64,000 bases of DNA from UBA4810 sp002479215 (GTDB taxonomy: Bacteria; Desulfobacterota; Syntrophia; Syntrophales; Smithellaceae): assembly GCA_049514435.1 (NCBI GenBank), contig JBEKVB010000015.1, positions 1 through 64,000 on the forward strand, in the 5' to 3' direction. How positions within the stretch are numbered: the stretch's first letter is position 1; every line of letters begins with the position of its first letter. This document shows, piece after piece, positions 33,356 to 42,257 of this stretch. Below the pieces are notes generated by a model. That model did not search any database. It saw nothing but the letters and a program-made list of their open reading frames with translations, and was not told the DNA's origin. The position numbers were made by a program, and so were the translations under genes.

Positions 33356-34894
33356 ATGATGATTAGCCTAGGCGACACTCTGCGGATAAATGCAGAGAAA
33401 TTTCCGAATAAAATATGCATCTCTGATGGAAACCGAAAATTAACTTTTAAGGAATTTAACCAAAGAGTTAATAAAGTAGCGAATGGTTTGACAGCGCATG
33501 GGCTGGGAAAAGGGGAAAAAATTGCCATATTTTCCCGTAACTGCATTGAATATATGGAAGTATTTCATGCCTGCGCAAAAATTGGAGTGTGCCTGGTAAC
33601 ACTGAATTTTTGGCTCAGACCGAGTGAGGTAGCGGTCATTTTTAATCATTCTGACGCGGTAATGATAATATTGGGCGAACAATACCAAGAATCAATGTTT
33701 TCTATATATAAAGAATTGATCAAACTTCGTACGAATGGATTAATAGTTATTGGTAATCCTAAGTTTCCACATTGGGAGTCCTATGAAAATATTCTATCAA
33801 AGGCCTCTCAATGGGAACCGGAGGTTCAAGTTGATTGGGACGCTCCATTTTGGTTAATTTATACGTCCGGAACAACGGGGGATCCCAAAGGAGTAGTTAG
33901 ATCCCATAAACGTACAGTTTTAGACTGTTGGCTTGCTTTAATCGAATTCGGTCTAGGGAAAAATGACTATTTTTTGGCTATCTCCCCCTTTTTTCATGGT
34001 GTGACATTTTTTCCTTTAATGGTCCTTCAGGCAGGAGGGAAAATATATGTCGTAAGTGAATATAATGCGGATATCATTTTAGAAATCATGAGCAACGAAA
34101 AAATTACAGCTTCATTTATGGTTCCAACAGTTTTGGATGTGCTGCTCAACAGTAAAAACATTGAAAAAACCTCATTTAAATCGCTTCGAATGTTAGTCAC
34201 AGGAGCGGCACCGTTGCCAACTAAAACGAAAGAAAGGGTCATGGAAAAAATTGGGCCGGTGTTATTTGAGTTTTATGGGGCTACCGAGAGCGGATATGTT
34301 ACGGTTCTTCACCCGGAAGATCAGCTAAGGAAAATACGATGCTGTGGTCAACAATGTTTTGGGGCGGAAATTGAAATTCGTGACCTAGATGGAAACTCAC
34401 TTCCACCAGGGCAAGTTGGAGAACTGTTTTCAAAATGGCCTGGCCGATTTGATGAATATTATAAAAATCAGGGAAAGACTGCCGAGGCTCTCCGAGACGA
34501 TTGGTTTACAGCCGGTGATTTGGGGATGAAAGACGAAGAAAACTATTATTATATCGTCGACCGTAAAACAGATATGATTATTAGTGGGGGAGAGAATATT
34601 TATCCAAGAGAAATTGAAGATATCTTAAAATCCCATTCTGCTGTTGAAGAATGTGCCGTATTTGGAATACCCGATGAACGATGGGGTGAAGCTGTTAAAG
34701 CCGTGATAGTCCTTAAGCCAGGCTATTCAATAAGCGAACAGGGAATTAAGGAATATTGTGCAGCCAAACTTGCGGGGTTTAAAAGACCAAAAGAAATAGA
34801 ATTTGTAAAAGAATTGCCCAAAACAGCTTCTGGAAAAATTATGAAAAAAAGCTTGAGGGATGAACAATGGAAGGATCGTGAAATTAAAGTTTAA
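33356..34894 (+). CDS. AMP-dependent acyl-CoA ligase (copy 1)
   Basis: 512 residues, class I adenylate-forming enzyme. P-loop IYTSGTTGDPKGVVRSHKR (about 167-185), ATEfamily motif FEFYGATESGYV, WFTAGDLGMKDEENYYYIVD with the ribose-binding Asp, the hinge DRKTDMIISGGENIYPREIE and the catalytic Lys in KTASGKIMKK. It makes an acyl-CoA from a carboxylate, ATP and CoA. It is a close paralogue of the ligase at 39467. Placed between a binding protein and a crotonase, it probably activates the imported acid. Confidence 0.88.
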   Translation: MMISLGDTLRINAEKFPNKICISDGNRKLTFKEFNQRVNKVANGLTAHGLGKGEKIAIFSRNCIEYMEVFHACAKIGVCLVTLNFWLRPSEVAVIFNHSDAVMIILGEQYQESMFSIYKELIKLRTNGLIVIGNPKFPHWESYENILSKASQWEPEVQVDWDAPFWLIYTSGTTGDPKGVVRSHKRTVLDCWLALIEFGLGKNDYFLAISPFFHGVTFFPLMVLQAGGKIYVVSEYNADIILEIMSNEKITASFMVPTVLDVLLNSKNIEKTSFKSLRMLVTGAAPLPTKTKERVMEKIGPVLFEFYGATESGYVTVLHPEDQLRKIRCCGQQCFGAEIEIRDLDGNSLPPGQVGELFSKWPGRFDEYYKNQGKTAEALRDDWFTAGDLGMKDEENYYYIVDRKTDMIISGGENIYPREIEDILKSHSAVEECAVFGIPDERWGEAVKAVIVLKPGYSISEQGIKEYCAAKLAGFKRPKEIEFVKELPKTASGKIMKKSLRDEQWKDREIKV

Positions 34895-34997
34895 GGCGTT
34901 GTTCTGTTTTGATAATAGACAGCGGTTAAGGAAATTCAAACAGCATCAATAGGAAGAGCCATAAGATGCAATTTTATTAAAAGGAGGTAATTTTAAC

Positions 34998-35834
34998 ATG
35001 CCAGAACCCAAAGATATCATGAAGCCCAAGAATACTGTTCTATTAGAAAAGAAAGGTGAGATTGCCTATGTAACCCTCAATTACCCAGAGAGATTAAACG
35101 CTGTCAGATATGCAGAATATCAACGTCTCGTTGATGCTGTTGAAGACTGCCACAAGGATAATAATATAAGAGTAATGATTCTTACCGGTGCAGGCGATAA
35201 GGTTTGGAACGCAGGGGATGATTTAAGGGAATGGCCCGGAGGGGGAGAAGAAAAAGGAAATCCCCATATGAGCTTGCCACTTATTGATTATTTTGGGGCG
35301 TTTGACCCGCTTATGACTATGGCCAATATTTTTCGCGAGTGGGGTAAGGTGTCTATTATGGCTCTAAATGGGGTATGTGCTTTGCCGGAACTCATTTATT
35401 CGGCTGACTTTGTTATTGCGGCGGAACATGCCACCATTGGGCAGCCGGAATCGCGCCTCGCTTGCATGCCCGGTGCTGGCGGTACCCAGATGCTCCCCAG
35501 GTTAGTAGGAAGGCGGAAGGCTCTCGAAATGCTACTTTTAGGCGAATACATAACTGCTCAGGAAGCTTATAGAGTGGGATTGGTCAACCAAGTTGTTCCT
35601 TTATCCGAATTGATGCCTGCCGCCGAGGCTATTGCTCAAAAAATTTTAAAAATATCACCTCTTTCAGTAAAGTTTATCAAGAAAGCCGTTCAGAGGGCCC
35701 AGGATTTTCCATATCAAGCGGGACAGGAACTTGAATGGTTATACTTTACTCTTCTTCTGGGTACCGAAGATTGCAAAGAAGCAATTAAGTCGTACGTTGA
35801 GCACAAACCAATGCCGCCCTTTAAGAAGGGATAA
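34998..35834 (+). CDS. Enoyl-CoA hydratase/isomerase (crotonase) family protein
   Basis: 278 residues with crotonase layout: YVTLNYPERLNAV, then ILTGAGDKVWNAGDDLREW (oxyanion-hole region 1), and IGQPESRLACMPGAGGTQML with the second catalytic Glu. The usual GxALGGGxEL segment reads NGVCALPELIYSAD: the Glu of PEL is kept, but the glycines of the second oxyanion-hole turn are replaced by Leu-Pro. It may thus be a hydrolase, lyase or dehydratase variant. Strong AAGGAGG site; follows the acyl-CoA ligase and precedes the permease genes. Confidence 0.82.
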   Translation: MPEPKDIMKPKNTVLLEKKGEIAYVTLNYPERLNAVRYAEYQRLVDAVEDCHKDNNIRVMILTGAGDKVWNAGDDLREWPGGGEEKGNPHMSLPLIDYFGAFDPLMTMANIFREWGKVSIMALNGVCALPELIYSADFVIAAEHATIGQPESRLACMPGAGGTQMLPRLVGRRKALEMLLLGEYITAQEAYRVGLVNQVVPLSELMPAAEAIAQKILKISPLSVKFIKKAVQRAQDFPYQAGQELEWLYFTLLLGTEDCKEAIKSYVEHKPMPPFKKG

Positions 35835-35849
35835 AAAAATCGAAAAAAC

Positions 35850-35887
35850 CTTCCCGGCAAATTCTCCAGTTTGTTCGGGAAGATTTT
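35850..35887 (+). terminator. Hairpin after the crotonase gene
   Basis: CTTCCCG (35850-35856) pairs with CGGGAAG (35876-35882), followed by ATTTT. A 19-base loop makes it modest; it may only reduce read-through into the permease genes. Confidence 0.45.
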
Positions 35888-36064
35888 GCCCAGGCCTTTT
35901 AATATTTTGGTGACGGAAAAAGCAGTTTGGGCGAAAGTAATTGAATATAAAAAAGATACAGAACGATACAACCAGATCAGAAGCAAAAGAAAATAAGACT
36001 GATCATTCTTCGGTAACGAACAGGTGATCGCCTTATATTTCAGAATTCAAAATTAGGATACTGC

Positions 36065-36943
36065 ATGTCTATTTTGATTCAATCATTTTTGAATGGCATA
36101 TGTAGCGGGTCGATTTACGGTCTGATCGCTCTGAGCCTCAGTCTTCTTTTTGGGGTTATGAAGATTATAAATTTCGCCCATGGGGCATTTCTCATGATGG
36201 CGATGTACTTCACTCTATGGATATGCCGATATCTGGGGCTTCATCCGCTATTGACTCTTTTGATTGTTCCACCCAGCATGTTTGCCGTAGGCTACCTAAC
36301 CCAAAGGTTTCTCATTAAGTCCATTTACGAAAAAGAGACCGCCCGGGAACCGATCGGTGTTTTGATCTTTACCACGGGCTTATGGATCTTCCTGGATAGC
36401 CTCTTCTTGTTATTTGCCGGACCAGATGCGCAAGTAATCAAGCACGGCTATGTGAACCAGACTTTGGTCTTGGGCGATTTCATTTTCAGCTATACGCAAA
36501 TTTTTGGTTTATTATTTTCGGTATTGGTCGGATTTGCCTTTTTCCTGTTTCTGAAGAAGACCAAGACGGGTCGCGCCATACGGGCCACAGGACAGGACAG
36601 AGAAGCGGCTAGTGTCATTGGGGTGAATAGTTACAGGATTTACGATATCTCTTTTGGTATCGGGATGGCCATTTTAGGAGCTGCGGGGGCCCTTCTCCTT
36701 CCTCTCTATTCCGTTTACCCATTCGTGGGGGATGTTTTTGGGATGAGAGCGTTTGTAATCGTTGTTCTGGGAGGAATGGGTTCCCTAAGTGGTGCTTTTT
36801 GGGGAGGACTTATTATTGGGTTAATTGAGTCGGTAGGGGCCCAATTTCTTCCCGCTACTTTCACGGAAGCGCTAATTTTAATCATTTTTTTAATCATTTT
36901 ATATTTTAAGCCATCCGGCCTTTTTGGTTTGGAAAGTGAGTAA
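36065..36943 (+). CDS. livH: Liv-type ABC permease, LivH (set 1)
   Basis: 292 residues, about eight membrane helices. It carries the LivH opening LNGICSGSIYGLIALSLSLL, MKIINFAHGAFLMM, the EAA-like loop KTGRAIRATGQDREAASVIG and the VVLGGMGSLSGAFWGGLIIG end. With LivM it forms the inner-membrane channel for the substrate delivered by the binding protein. First of a tight livH-M-G-F run. Confidence 0.88.
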   Translation: MSILIQSFLNGICSGSIYGLIALSLSLLFGVMKIINFAHGAFLMMAMYFTLWICRYLGLHPLLTLLIVPPSMFAVGYLTQRFLIKSIYEKETAREPIGVLIFTTGLWIFLDSLFLLFAGPDAQVIKHGYVNQTLVLGDFIFSYTQIFGLLFSVLVGFAFFLFLKKTKTGRAIRATGQDREAASVIGVNSYRIYDISFGIGMAILGAAGALLLPLYSVYPFVGDVFGMRAFVIVVLGGMGSLSGAFWGGLIIGLIESVGAQFLPATFTEALILIIFLIILYFKPSGLFGLESE

Positions 36944-36947
36944 AAAG

Positions 36948-37973
36948 ATGCCTCCACCCTTGCCTCGGGAAAAATCAATGTCTCCAAGAACGGAATGGAT
37001 AAGAGGAATTATCATTCTCGTTGTTTTGTCGCTATTACCTTTGATTTTTCAAAATCCCTATACGATGAGTATTTTGATCCTTTTATTTTTATATGCTTAT
37101 TTTGCTCTGTCTTGGAATATCCTGGGAGGAATTGCCGGTCAGCTATCTCTTGGGCACTCGGCCTATGTAGGTATTGGAGCTTATACCTCAACGGTCCTTT
37201 TCCTCCAATGGGGAATAAGTCCTTGGATAGGCATGATCGTCGGGGCAATCTTTGCCGCTTTTGCCGCTATCTTGATTGGCTTTCCGTGCTTTAAGCTCAG
37301 GGGGGCTTATTTCTCCTTGGCGACCCTAGCAGCGGCAATGATCTTACAGATTATCGTGGAGAACACTAATAACTTACTCGGGGGGCCTCGCGGATTGGAA
37401 ATCACTTTGTTAAAAGATGCCCCTTGGCAATTTCAGTATACCAACAAGCTTTTTTATTATGTGATTGTTGTCCTTTTGTTTTTTTCAGTCATTGGAGTGA
37501 CCCGATGGATTCTCCACTCCAGAATCGGGTATTACCTAAACGCCATCAAGAATGACCAGGAGGCGGCTCAATCGCTAGGCGTCAATTTGACCAGATATAA
37601 ATCAATCGCTGCAGCCATCAGCGCAATATTTACCGCCATTGGCGGGACATTTTACGCGCAGTTTGTTCTTTATATCAACCCGGAAAAAATTATTGGCACC
37701 AATTTATCTATCCAGTTGGCGGTTATGTGTATCATCGGGGGGCGCGGTACGATTCTGGGTCCCATACTAGGGGCTGTTCTTTTGGTGGTTTCCGCGGAAT
37801 TGCTGCATCTTTATATGGGTGGAAAGATGATTGGTTTGGATATCATGCTTTATGGAATTATTTTGATGACTGTGATTCGCTTTGAACCGCAGGGGATTTA
37901 TGTACTGATTCGAAAATTTTTCAATCGTTTTACAAGGAGCACTTCTCCCTTTAGGGACGGAAGGTCTTCCTAA
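36948..37973 (+). CDS. livM: Liv-type ABC permease, LivM (set 1)
   Basis: About 341 residues from ATG 36948, 4 bp after livH; an upstream TTG in the same frame overlaps livH. LivM signatures: NILGGIAGQLSLGHSAYVGI, PCFKLRGAYFSLATLAAAMI, the coupling loop RIGYYLNAIKNDQEAAQSLG and MCIIGGRGTILGPILGAVLL. About ten membrane helices. Partner of LivH in the channel. Confidence 0.88.
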   Translation: MPPPLPREKSMSPRTEWIRGIIILVVLSLLPLIFQNPYTMSILILLFLYAYFALSWNILGGIAGQLSLGHSAYVGIGAYTSTVLFLQWGISPWIGMIVGAIFAAFAAILIGFPCFKLRGAYFSLATLAAAMILQIIVENTNNLLGGPRGLEITLLKDAPWQFQYTNKLFYYVIVVLLFFSVIGVTRWILHSRIGYYLNAIKNDQEAAQSLGVNLTRYKSIAAAISAIFTAIGGTFYAQFVLYINPEKIIGTNLSIQLAVMCIIGGRGTILGPILGAVLLVVSAELLHLYMGGKMIGLDIMLYGIILMTVIRFEPQGIYVLIRKFFNRFTRSTSPFRDGRSS

Positions 37974-38018
37974 ATTTAGGACCTGCTTATAAACTAAAGC
38001 GTAACAGACGGAAAACGC

Positions 38019-38747
38019 ATGGGAATCTTTCAATTCAAGAATGTGAGTAAAGTCTTCGGGGGCCTGAGAGCAATTGATGATGTTTCCTTTTCCATAGACC
38101 AAGGGGAGATTATCGGACTTATTGGCCCAAATGGGGCCGGGAAAACAACGATCTTTAGCTTAGCCAGTGGATTCACTCCACCTACCAGCGGAAAGATCTT
38201 TTTTAAAGAAAACCGTATCGACGGCCTGGCGTCCGATCAAATTTGCAAAAAGGGTCTGTGTCGGACATTTCAGGTTGTCAAGCCTTTTGGGGATATGAAT
38301 GTCCTGGACAATATTATGGTGGGATCCTTATTACATACGGCAAATATGAAAAAGGCCCAAGAAGAAGCTTTAGAGATTTTATACACGCTGGGTTTGGTCG
38401 GCGTCAAGGAACAGATGGGCAAGAATTTAACGATTGCGGATCGAAAACGACTGGAGATTGCTCGGGCATTGGCTACCCATCCTAAAATGATCCTCTTGGA
38501 TGAGGTTATGGCCGGATTGACTTCAGTGGAAACAAGGGAAGTAATCGAAATGATCCGTCAAATTCAGAAGAGGAATATTACCATTTTGCTCATAGAGCAT
38601 ATCATGCAGGCAATTATGAGCCTTTCAGACCGGATCATTGTCATTCATCACGGACAAAAAATCAGCGAAGGAAATCCTAAGGCGGTTTCTAATGATGAGC
38701 AGGTTATCAAGGCCTACTTGGGTGAAGAATATCATGAGCTTACTTAG
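38019..38747 (+). CDS. livG: Liv-type ABC ATPase, LivG (set 1)
   Basis: 242 residues. Walker A GPNGAGKTTIFSLASG, Q-loop segment FQVVKPFGDMNVLDN, a Walker B ILLDEVMAGLTSVETREV and H-switch LLIEHIMQAIMSLSDRI. The ABC signature position reads LTIADRKRLEIARAL, so the LSGGQ motif is replaced by a degenerate sequence as is usual in LivG (LxxGxQRxLEIARAL). One of the two ATPases that power the importer; overlaps livF by 14 bp. Confidence 0.9.
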   Translation: MGIFQFKNVSKVFGGLRAIDDVSFSIDQGEIIGLIGPNGAGKTTIFSLASGFTPPTSGKIFFKENRIDGLASDQICKKGLCRTFQVVKPFGDMNVLDNIMVGSLLHTANMKKAQEEALEILYTLGLVGVKEQMGKNLTIADRKRLEIARALATHPKMILLDEVMAGLTSVETREVIEMIRQIQKRNITILLIEHIMQAIMSLSDRIIVIHHGQKISEGNPKAVSNDEQVIKAYLGEEYHELT

Positions 38748-39444
38748 CGTCAATGACGTCAATGTGTATTACGGAGACGTTCACATTCTCCATGATGTTT
38801 CCATCTCCGTGGGAGAGAAGGAGATTGTCAGCATCGTAGGTGGAAACGGCACGGGTAAGACCACCTTAATGAAGACTCTCTCGGGCCTCTTGAGAACTAA
38901 GACGGGATCCATCATCTTTCAGGGGCAGGAGATTCATCATTTACTACCCTATGAAATTACCCGGCAGGGGATCTCTCAGGTGATGGAAGGAAGGCGGTTG
39001 TTTCCCTTTATGACCGTCGAGGATAACCTCTGGATGGGGGCTTATCCCTTGAATGACCGGGAGCAGATCCAGCGGAATTTTGCGAATGTCCTCCATCTCT
39101 TCCCTATCTTGGGGAAGAGAAAGAGCCAAATGGCCAAGTCCTTCAGTGGAGGCGAGCAGCAGATGTTGGCTATCGGACGGGCGCTCATGGCTTCTCCCAG
39201 ACTGCTCATACTTGACGAACCCTCTTTGGGTCTGGCTCCGGTTTCGGTCAGCCTGATCTTTGACACCCTGCAACAGATCAATGCCAAAGGGGTTACAATC
39301 CTTCTTGTGGAACAGGACGTTAAAAAATCTCTGAGTATCGCCTCCCGGGGATATGTGATCGAGCATGGACGCATCGTGATGGAAGGCCCTGGCCAGCAAT
39401 TACTCTCCGACCCACACCTGAAAGAAACCTATTTGGGAATATGA
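38734..39444 (+). CDS. livF: Liv-type ABC ATPase, LivF (set 1)
   Basis: 236 residues from ATG 38734, inside the end of livG; the open frame goes further upstream but only over livG. Walker A GGNGTGKTTLMKTLSG, Q-loop VMEGRRLFPFMTVEDNL, intact signature SFSGGEQQMLAIGRAL, Walker B LLILDEPSLGLAP and H-loop LLVEQDVKKS. The VMEGRRLFPxMTVxxNL segment is diagnostic of LivF. Pairs with LivG. Confidence 0.92.
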   Translation: MSLLSVNDVNVYYGDVHILHDVSISVGEKEIVSIVGGNGTGKTTLMKTLSGLLRTKTGSIIFQGQEIHHLLPYEITRQGISQVMEGRRLFPFMTVEDNLWMGAYPLNDREQIQRNFANVLHLFPILGKRKSQMAKSFSGGEQQMLAIGRALMASPRLLILDEPSLGLAPVSVSLIFDTLQQINAKGVTILLVEQDVKKSLSIASRGYVIEHGRIVMEGPGQQLLSDPHLKETYLGI

Positions 39445-39466
39445 CCGAAAAAAGAGGAGTTCGAAA

Positions 39467-40999
39467 ATGATACACTTTGGTGACAGTTTGCGGATGAATG
39501 CTACAAAATTCCCCCAAAAGATTTGTCTTATCGATGAAACTAGAAGGCTCACCTTTGCTGAATTTAACCACCAAGTCAACAAGCTGGCCAATGCTCTCCT
39601 CGGTCACGGCCTCAAGCCGGGGGACAAGATTGCAGTTTTTTCCCGAAATAGCATTGAATACATGGAAATCTTCCACGCCTGTGCCAAAGCGGGGATTTGT
39701 ATTGTCACCCTTAATTTCTGGTTGAAGCCTGAAGAATTGGTGGTTTTATTCAATCATTCCGATGCGCTCTTTGTTTTTCTTGGAGACTCCTTCCAGGAAG
39801 CTTTTTCTTCCATCGAGGGGCAGCTGAAAAACCTTCGTCCCGATGGGGTAGTGGTCATCGGCCAATCCAGAAATTCCCGTTGGACATCCTATGACAAATT
39901 TTTATCATCCTGGTCGGATGAGGAGCCTGGCGTTTCAGTTTCCTGGGATGCCCCCTATTGGATGCTCTACACCTCGGGAACAACCGGAAATCCTAAAGGG
40001 GTCCTTCGCTCCCATAAGCGAACGGTCTTGTGCAGCTGGTACACCCTGCTGGAGTTCAACTTGTCGAGAAAAGATATCTTTTTAGCGATTTCCCCTTTCT
40101 TTCATGGAGTAACTTTTTTCCCTCTTATGGTTCTGATGGTCGGCGGGGCAATATTTGTGGCCAGTGAATTCAACGCGGAAAAAGTCCTGGAAATCGTCGA
40201 GAAGGAAAAAATTACCGCATCCTTTATGGTTCCGACCATGCTGGATATGCTTTTAAACAGTTCCCGCTTGGAGAAGACCCGTTTCGATGTCTTGCGCTGT
40301 CTGGTGACAGGGGGTGCCCCTATGCCTACCTCCTTAAAGGAAGATATCCTGAAAAGAGTCGGCCCGGTTCTCTATGAGTTTTATGGGGCAGGGGAAAGCG
40401 GTTATCTCGCCGTCCTTCATCCCCAGGATCAGTACCGGAAGATTCGCTGCTGCGGCCAACCCTGTTTTGGAGCGGAGTTGGAAGTACGGGATACGGAAGG
40501 ACAGCCCCTTCCGGTGGGTCAAGTGGGAAAACTTTTTTCCAAATGTGCCGGCCGTTTTGATGGGTATTACAAAGACCCGGAAAGAACAGCCGAAGCGCTC
40601 CATGGCGAATGGTTTACGGCCGGTGATTTAGGAATGAAAGATGCAGAGAATTATTATTATATTGTCGATCGGGAAACCGACATGATCATCAGCGGCGGAG
40701 AAAACATTTATCCCCGGGAAATCGAAGACATCCTGAAATCGCATCCTGCGGTGGCGGACTCAGCGGTCTTTGGGATACCGGATAAACGTTGGGGAGAGGT
40801 GGTTAAAGCTATGATTGTCTTAAAAACAGGCTATTCGGCCTCTGCAGAAGAGATTATTGCCTATTGCAGCAAACATTTGGCCGGCTATAAACGGCCGAAA
40901 ATAGTGTCTTTTGTAGAGGATTTGCCTAGAACTTCATCCGGAAAAATCATGAAAAAGAAAATTCGGGATGAACATTGGAATGAAAAGGAGAAAGTATAA
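39467..40999 (+). CDS. AMP-dependent acyl-CoA ligase (copy 2)
   Basis: 510 residues, paralogue of the ligase at 33356: MIHFGDSLRMNATKFPQKIC versus MISLGDTLRINAEKFPNKIC at the start. Motifs: LYTSGTTGNPKGVLRSHKR, FEFYGAGESGYL-like YEFYGAGESG, DRETDMIISGGENIYPREIE and catalytic Lys in RTSSGKIMKK. In this copy the adenylate motif has GAGES where copy 1 has GATES. It follows livF by 22 bp and its stop overlaps the start of the next gene (TAATG), so it is translated with it. Confidence 0.88.
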   Translation: MIHFGDSLRMNATKFPQKICLIDETRRLTFAEFNHQVNKLANALLGHGLKPGDKIAVFSRNSIEYMEIFHACAKAGICIVTLNFWLKPEELVVLFNHSDALFVFLGDSFQEAFSSIEGQLKNLRPDGVVVIGQSRNSRWTSYDKFLSSWSDEEPGVSVSWDAPYWMLYTSGTTGNPKGVLRSHKRTVLCSWYTLLEFNLSRKDIFLAISPFFHGVTFFPLMVLMVGGAIFVASEFNAEKVLEIVEKEKITASFMVPTMLDMLLNSSRLEKTRFDVLRCLVTGGAPMPTSLKEDILKRVGPVLYEFYGAGESGYLAVLHPQDQYRKIRCCGQPCFGAELEVRDTEGQPLPVGQVGKLFSKCAGRFDGYYKDPERTAEALHGEWFTAGDLGMKDAENYYYIVDRETDMIISGGENIYPREIEDILKSHPAVADSAVFGIPDKRWGEVVKAMIVLKTGYSASAEEIIAYCSKHLAGYKRPKIVSFVEDLPRTSSGKIMKKKIRDEHWNEKEKV

Positions 41000-42165
41000 T
41001 GTACACAGTTCACATTAAATTTACCAAGCGGTTGGCCAAAGTTCAGGAAGCAATTAAGAAATATAACATCGATGTCCTGATTGGAACCCGTCTCAAAACA
41101 ATCACCCATGTTTGCGGCGCCTTCTGCCCGTGGCGGAGCGGGGTTGTCATCCCCGCCTCGGGGGAGATTACCCTCATACCCCCTTCCATGGACGTGAATC
41201 GCCTGGCTCAGGAAGGGTGGCTCGAACATGTGGAGGGGTACGGTAAGCTCACGTTGATGGAAACTATCATCCGGAAAATCAAAAGCATGGGCCTGGATAA
41301 GGGCCGCATCGGCTTCGAGAGCGCGTCTTCGGCCTATATTGCTGAAGGGTACCTGACCTTTTGGGAATATCAAGAGCTGCAGAAGGGGCTTCCGAAGGCC
41401 ACCCTGATCAATGCGGTGGAGATCTTCGACCAGCTCACCTTGGTGAAGGAAGAAGCGGAAGTGCGGTTGATGAGGCAAGCCACGGCGATCGTAGATACCG
41501 CCCATGAAGAAGTGCGCAAGTTTTTGCGGCCCGGAGTAAACGAAAAACAAATTGCCGGGGTCGCGGAAAAGGTTATGCGGGATGCGGGAAGCGAGTTTGC
41601 CTGGACTTTCACGGGCGGGCAGGAAGTGGCTTCCGGGTATCGGACCTGGACGGGAGCCTGCACACCGGCTACGGACAAGATCGTCCAGTACGGTGAATTC
41701 GTTCTACTGGATCTTCACGGAATGTATGGGCTGATGCTTGGAGACGTTTCCCATAACGCCATTATGGGGCAGCCGGATGCCGACCAGAGGAAGGTGATAG
41801 ATGCCTACGTGAAGACCTGTGAACGCATCGTAGAGGTCATGCGTCCGGGAAAAACCCTGGGAGAGGTTGGTAAAAATGTCCGCGAATTTGTGGTACGCAA
41901 TGGGTGGGATAAGTTTATCCGGGGATTCGGCCACGGGATCGGCCATGCCGGCCATGAATGGTACCCCACGTTGACTGATGTCAAAATCCCCCACTGTACC
42001 AATCCTGACTATGTCATCGAGCCCAATTACATGCAGATGATTGCGGTTACGGCCAATCAGGTCGGTGTGGGCGGGTTAAGAATGGAAAGGCCTCTGCTCA
42101 TTACGGAGACCGGGAATGAATTGCTTTCCAAAATGCCTTTTGAGCCGTGGGTAATTGAAAGGTGA
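40999..42165 (+). CDS. M24 (pita-bread) family protein, creatinase/Xaa-Pro peptidase-like
   Basis: 388 residues: N-terminal creatinase_N domain (RLAKVQEAIKKYNIDVLIGT) and C-terminal pita-bread fold. Metal-site positions: Asp in VLLDLHGMYG, Asp in LGDVSHNAIMG, His in GFGHGIGHAGHEW, and the last Glu in VGGLRMERP. The Glu usually found in the M-x-x-x-x-E-P turn is missing (YMQMIAVTAN instead), so a dinuclear peptidase site is unlikely to be complete. Like creatinase it may be a metal-free or single-metal C-N hydrolase, here acting on the imported substrate. Coupled to the ligase by TAATG. Confidence 0.75.
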   Translation: MYTVHIKFTKRLAKVQEAIKKYNIDVLIGTRLKTITHVCGAFCPWRSGVVIPASGEITLIPPSMDVNRLAQEGWLEHVEGYGKLTLMETIIRKIKSMGLDKGRIGFESASSAYIAEGYLTFWEYQELQKGLPKATLINAVEIFDQLTLVKEEAEVRLMRQATAIVDTAHEEVRKFLRPGVNEKQIAGVAEKVMRDAGSEFAWTFTGGQEVASGYRTWTGACTPATDKIVQYGEFVLLDLHGMYGLMLGDVSHNAIMGQPDADQRKVIDAYVKTCERIVEVMRPGKTLGEVGKNVREFVVRNGWDKFIRGFGHGIGHAGHEWYPTLTDVKIPHCTNPDYVIEPNYMQMIAVTANQVGVGGLRMERPLLITETGNELLSKMPFEPWVIER

Positions 42166-42257
42166 TATTTTGTTGTTAAAAACGATGTTTTCTACAACAT
42201 GAAGAACTAATTTTTAATGTTCGGGGTTCTCATCACGTCGATAAGGAGGAAAGGAAA

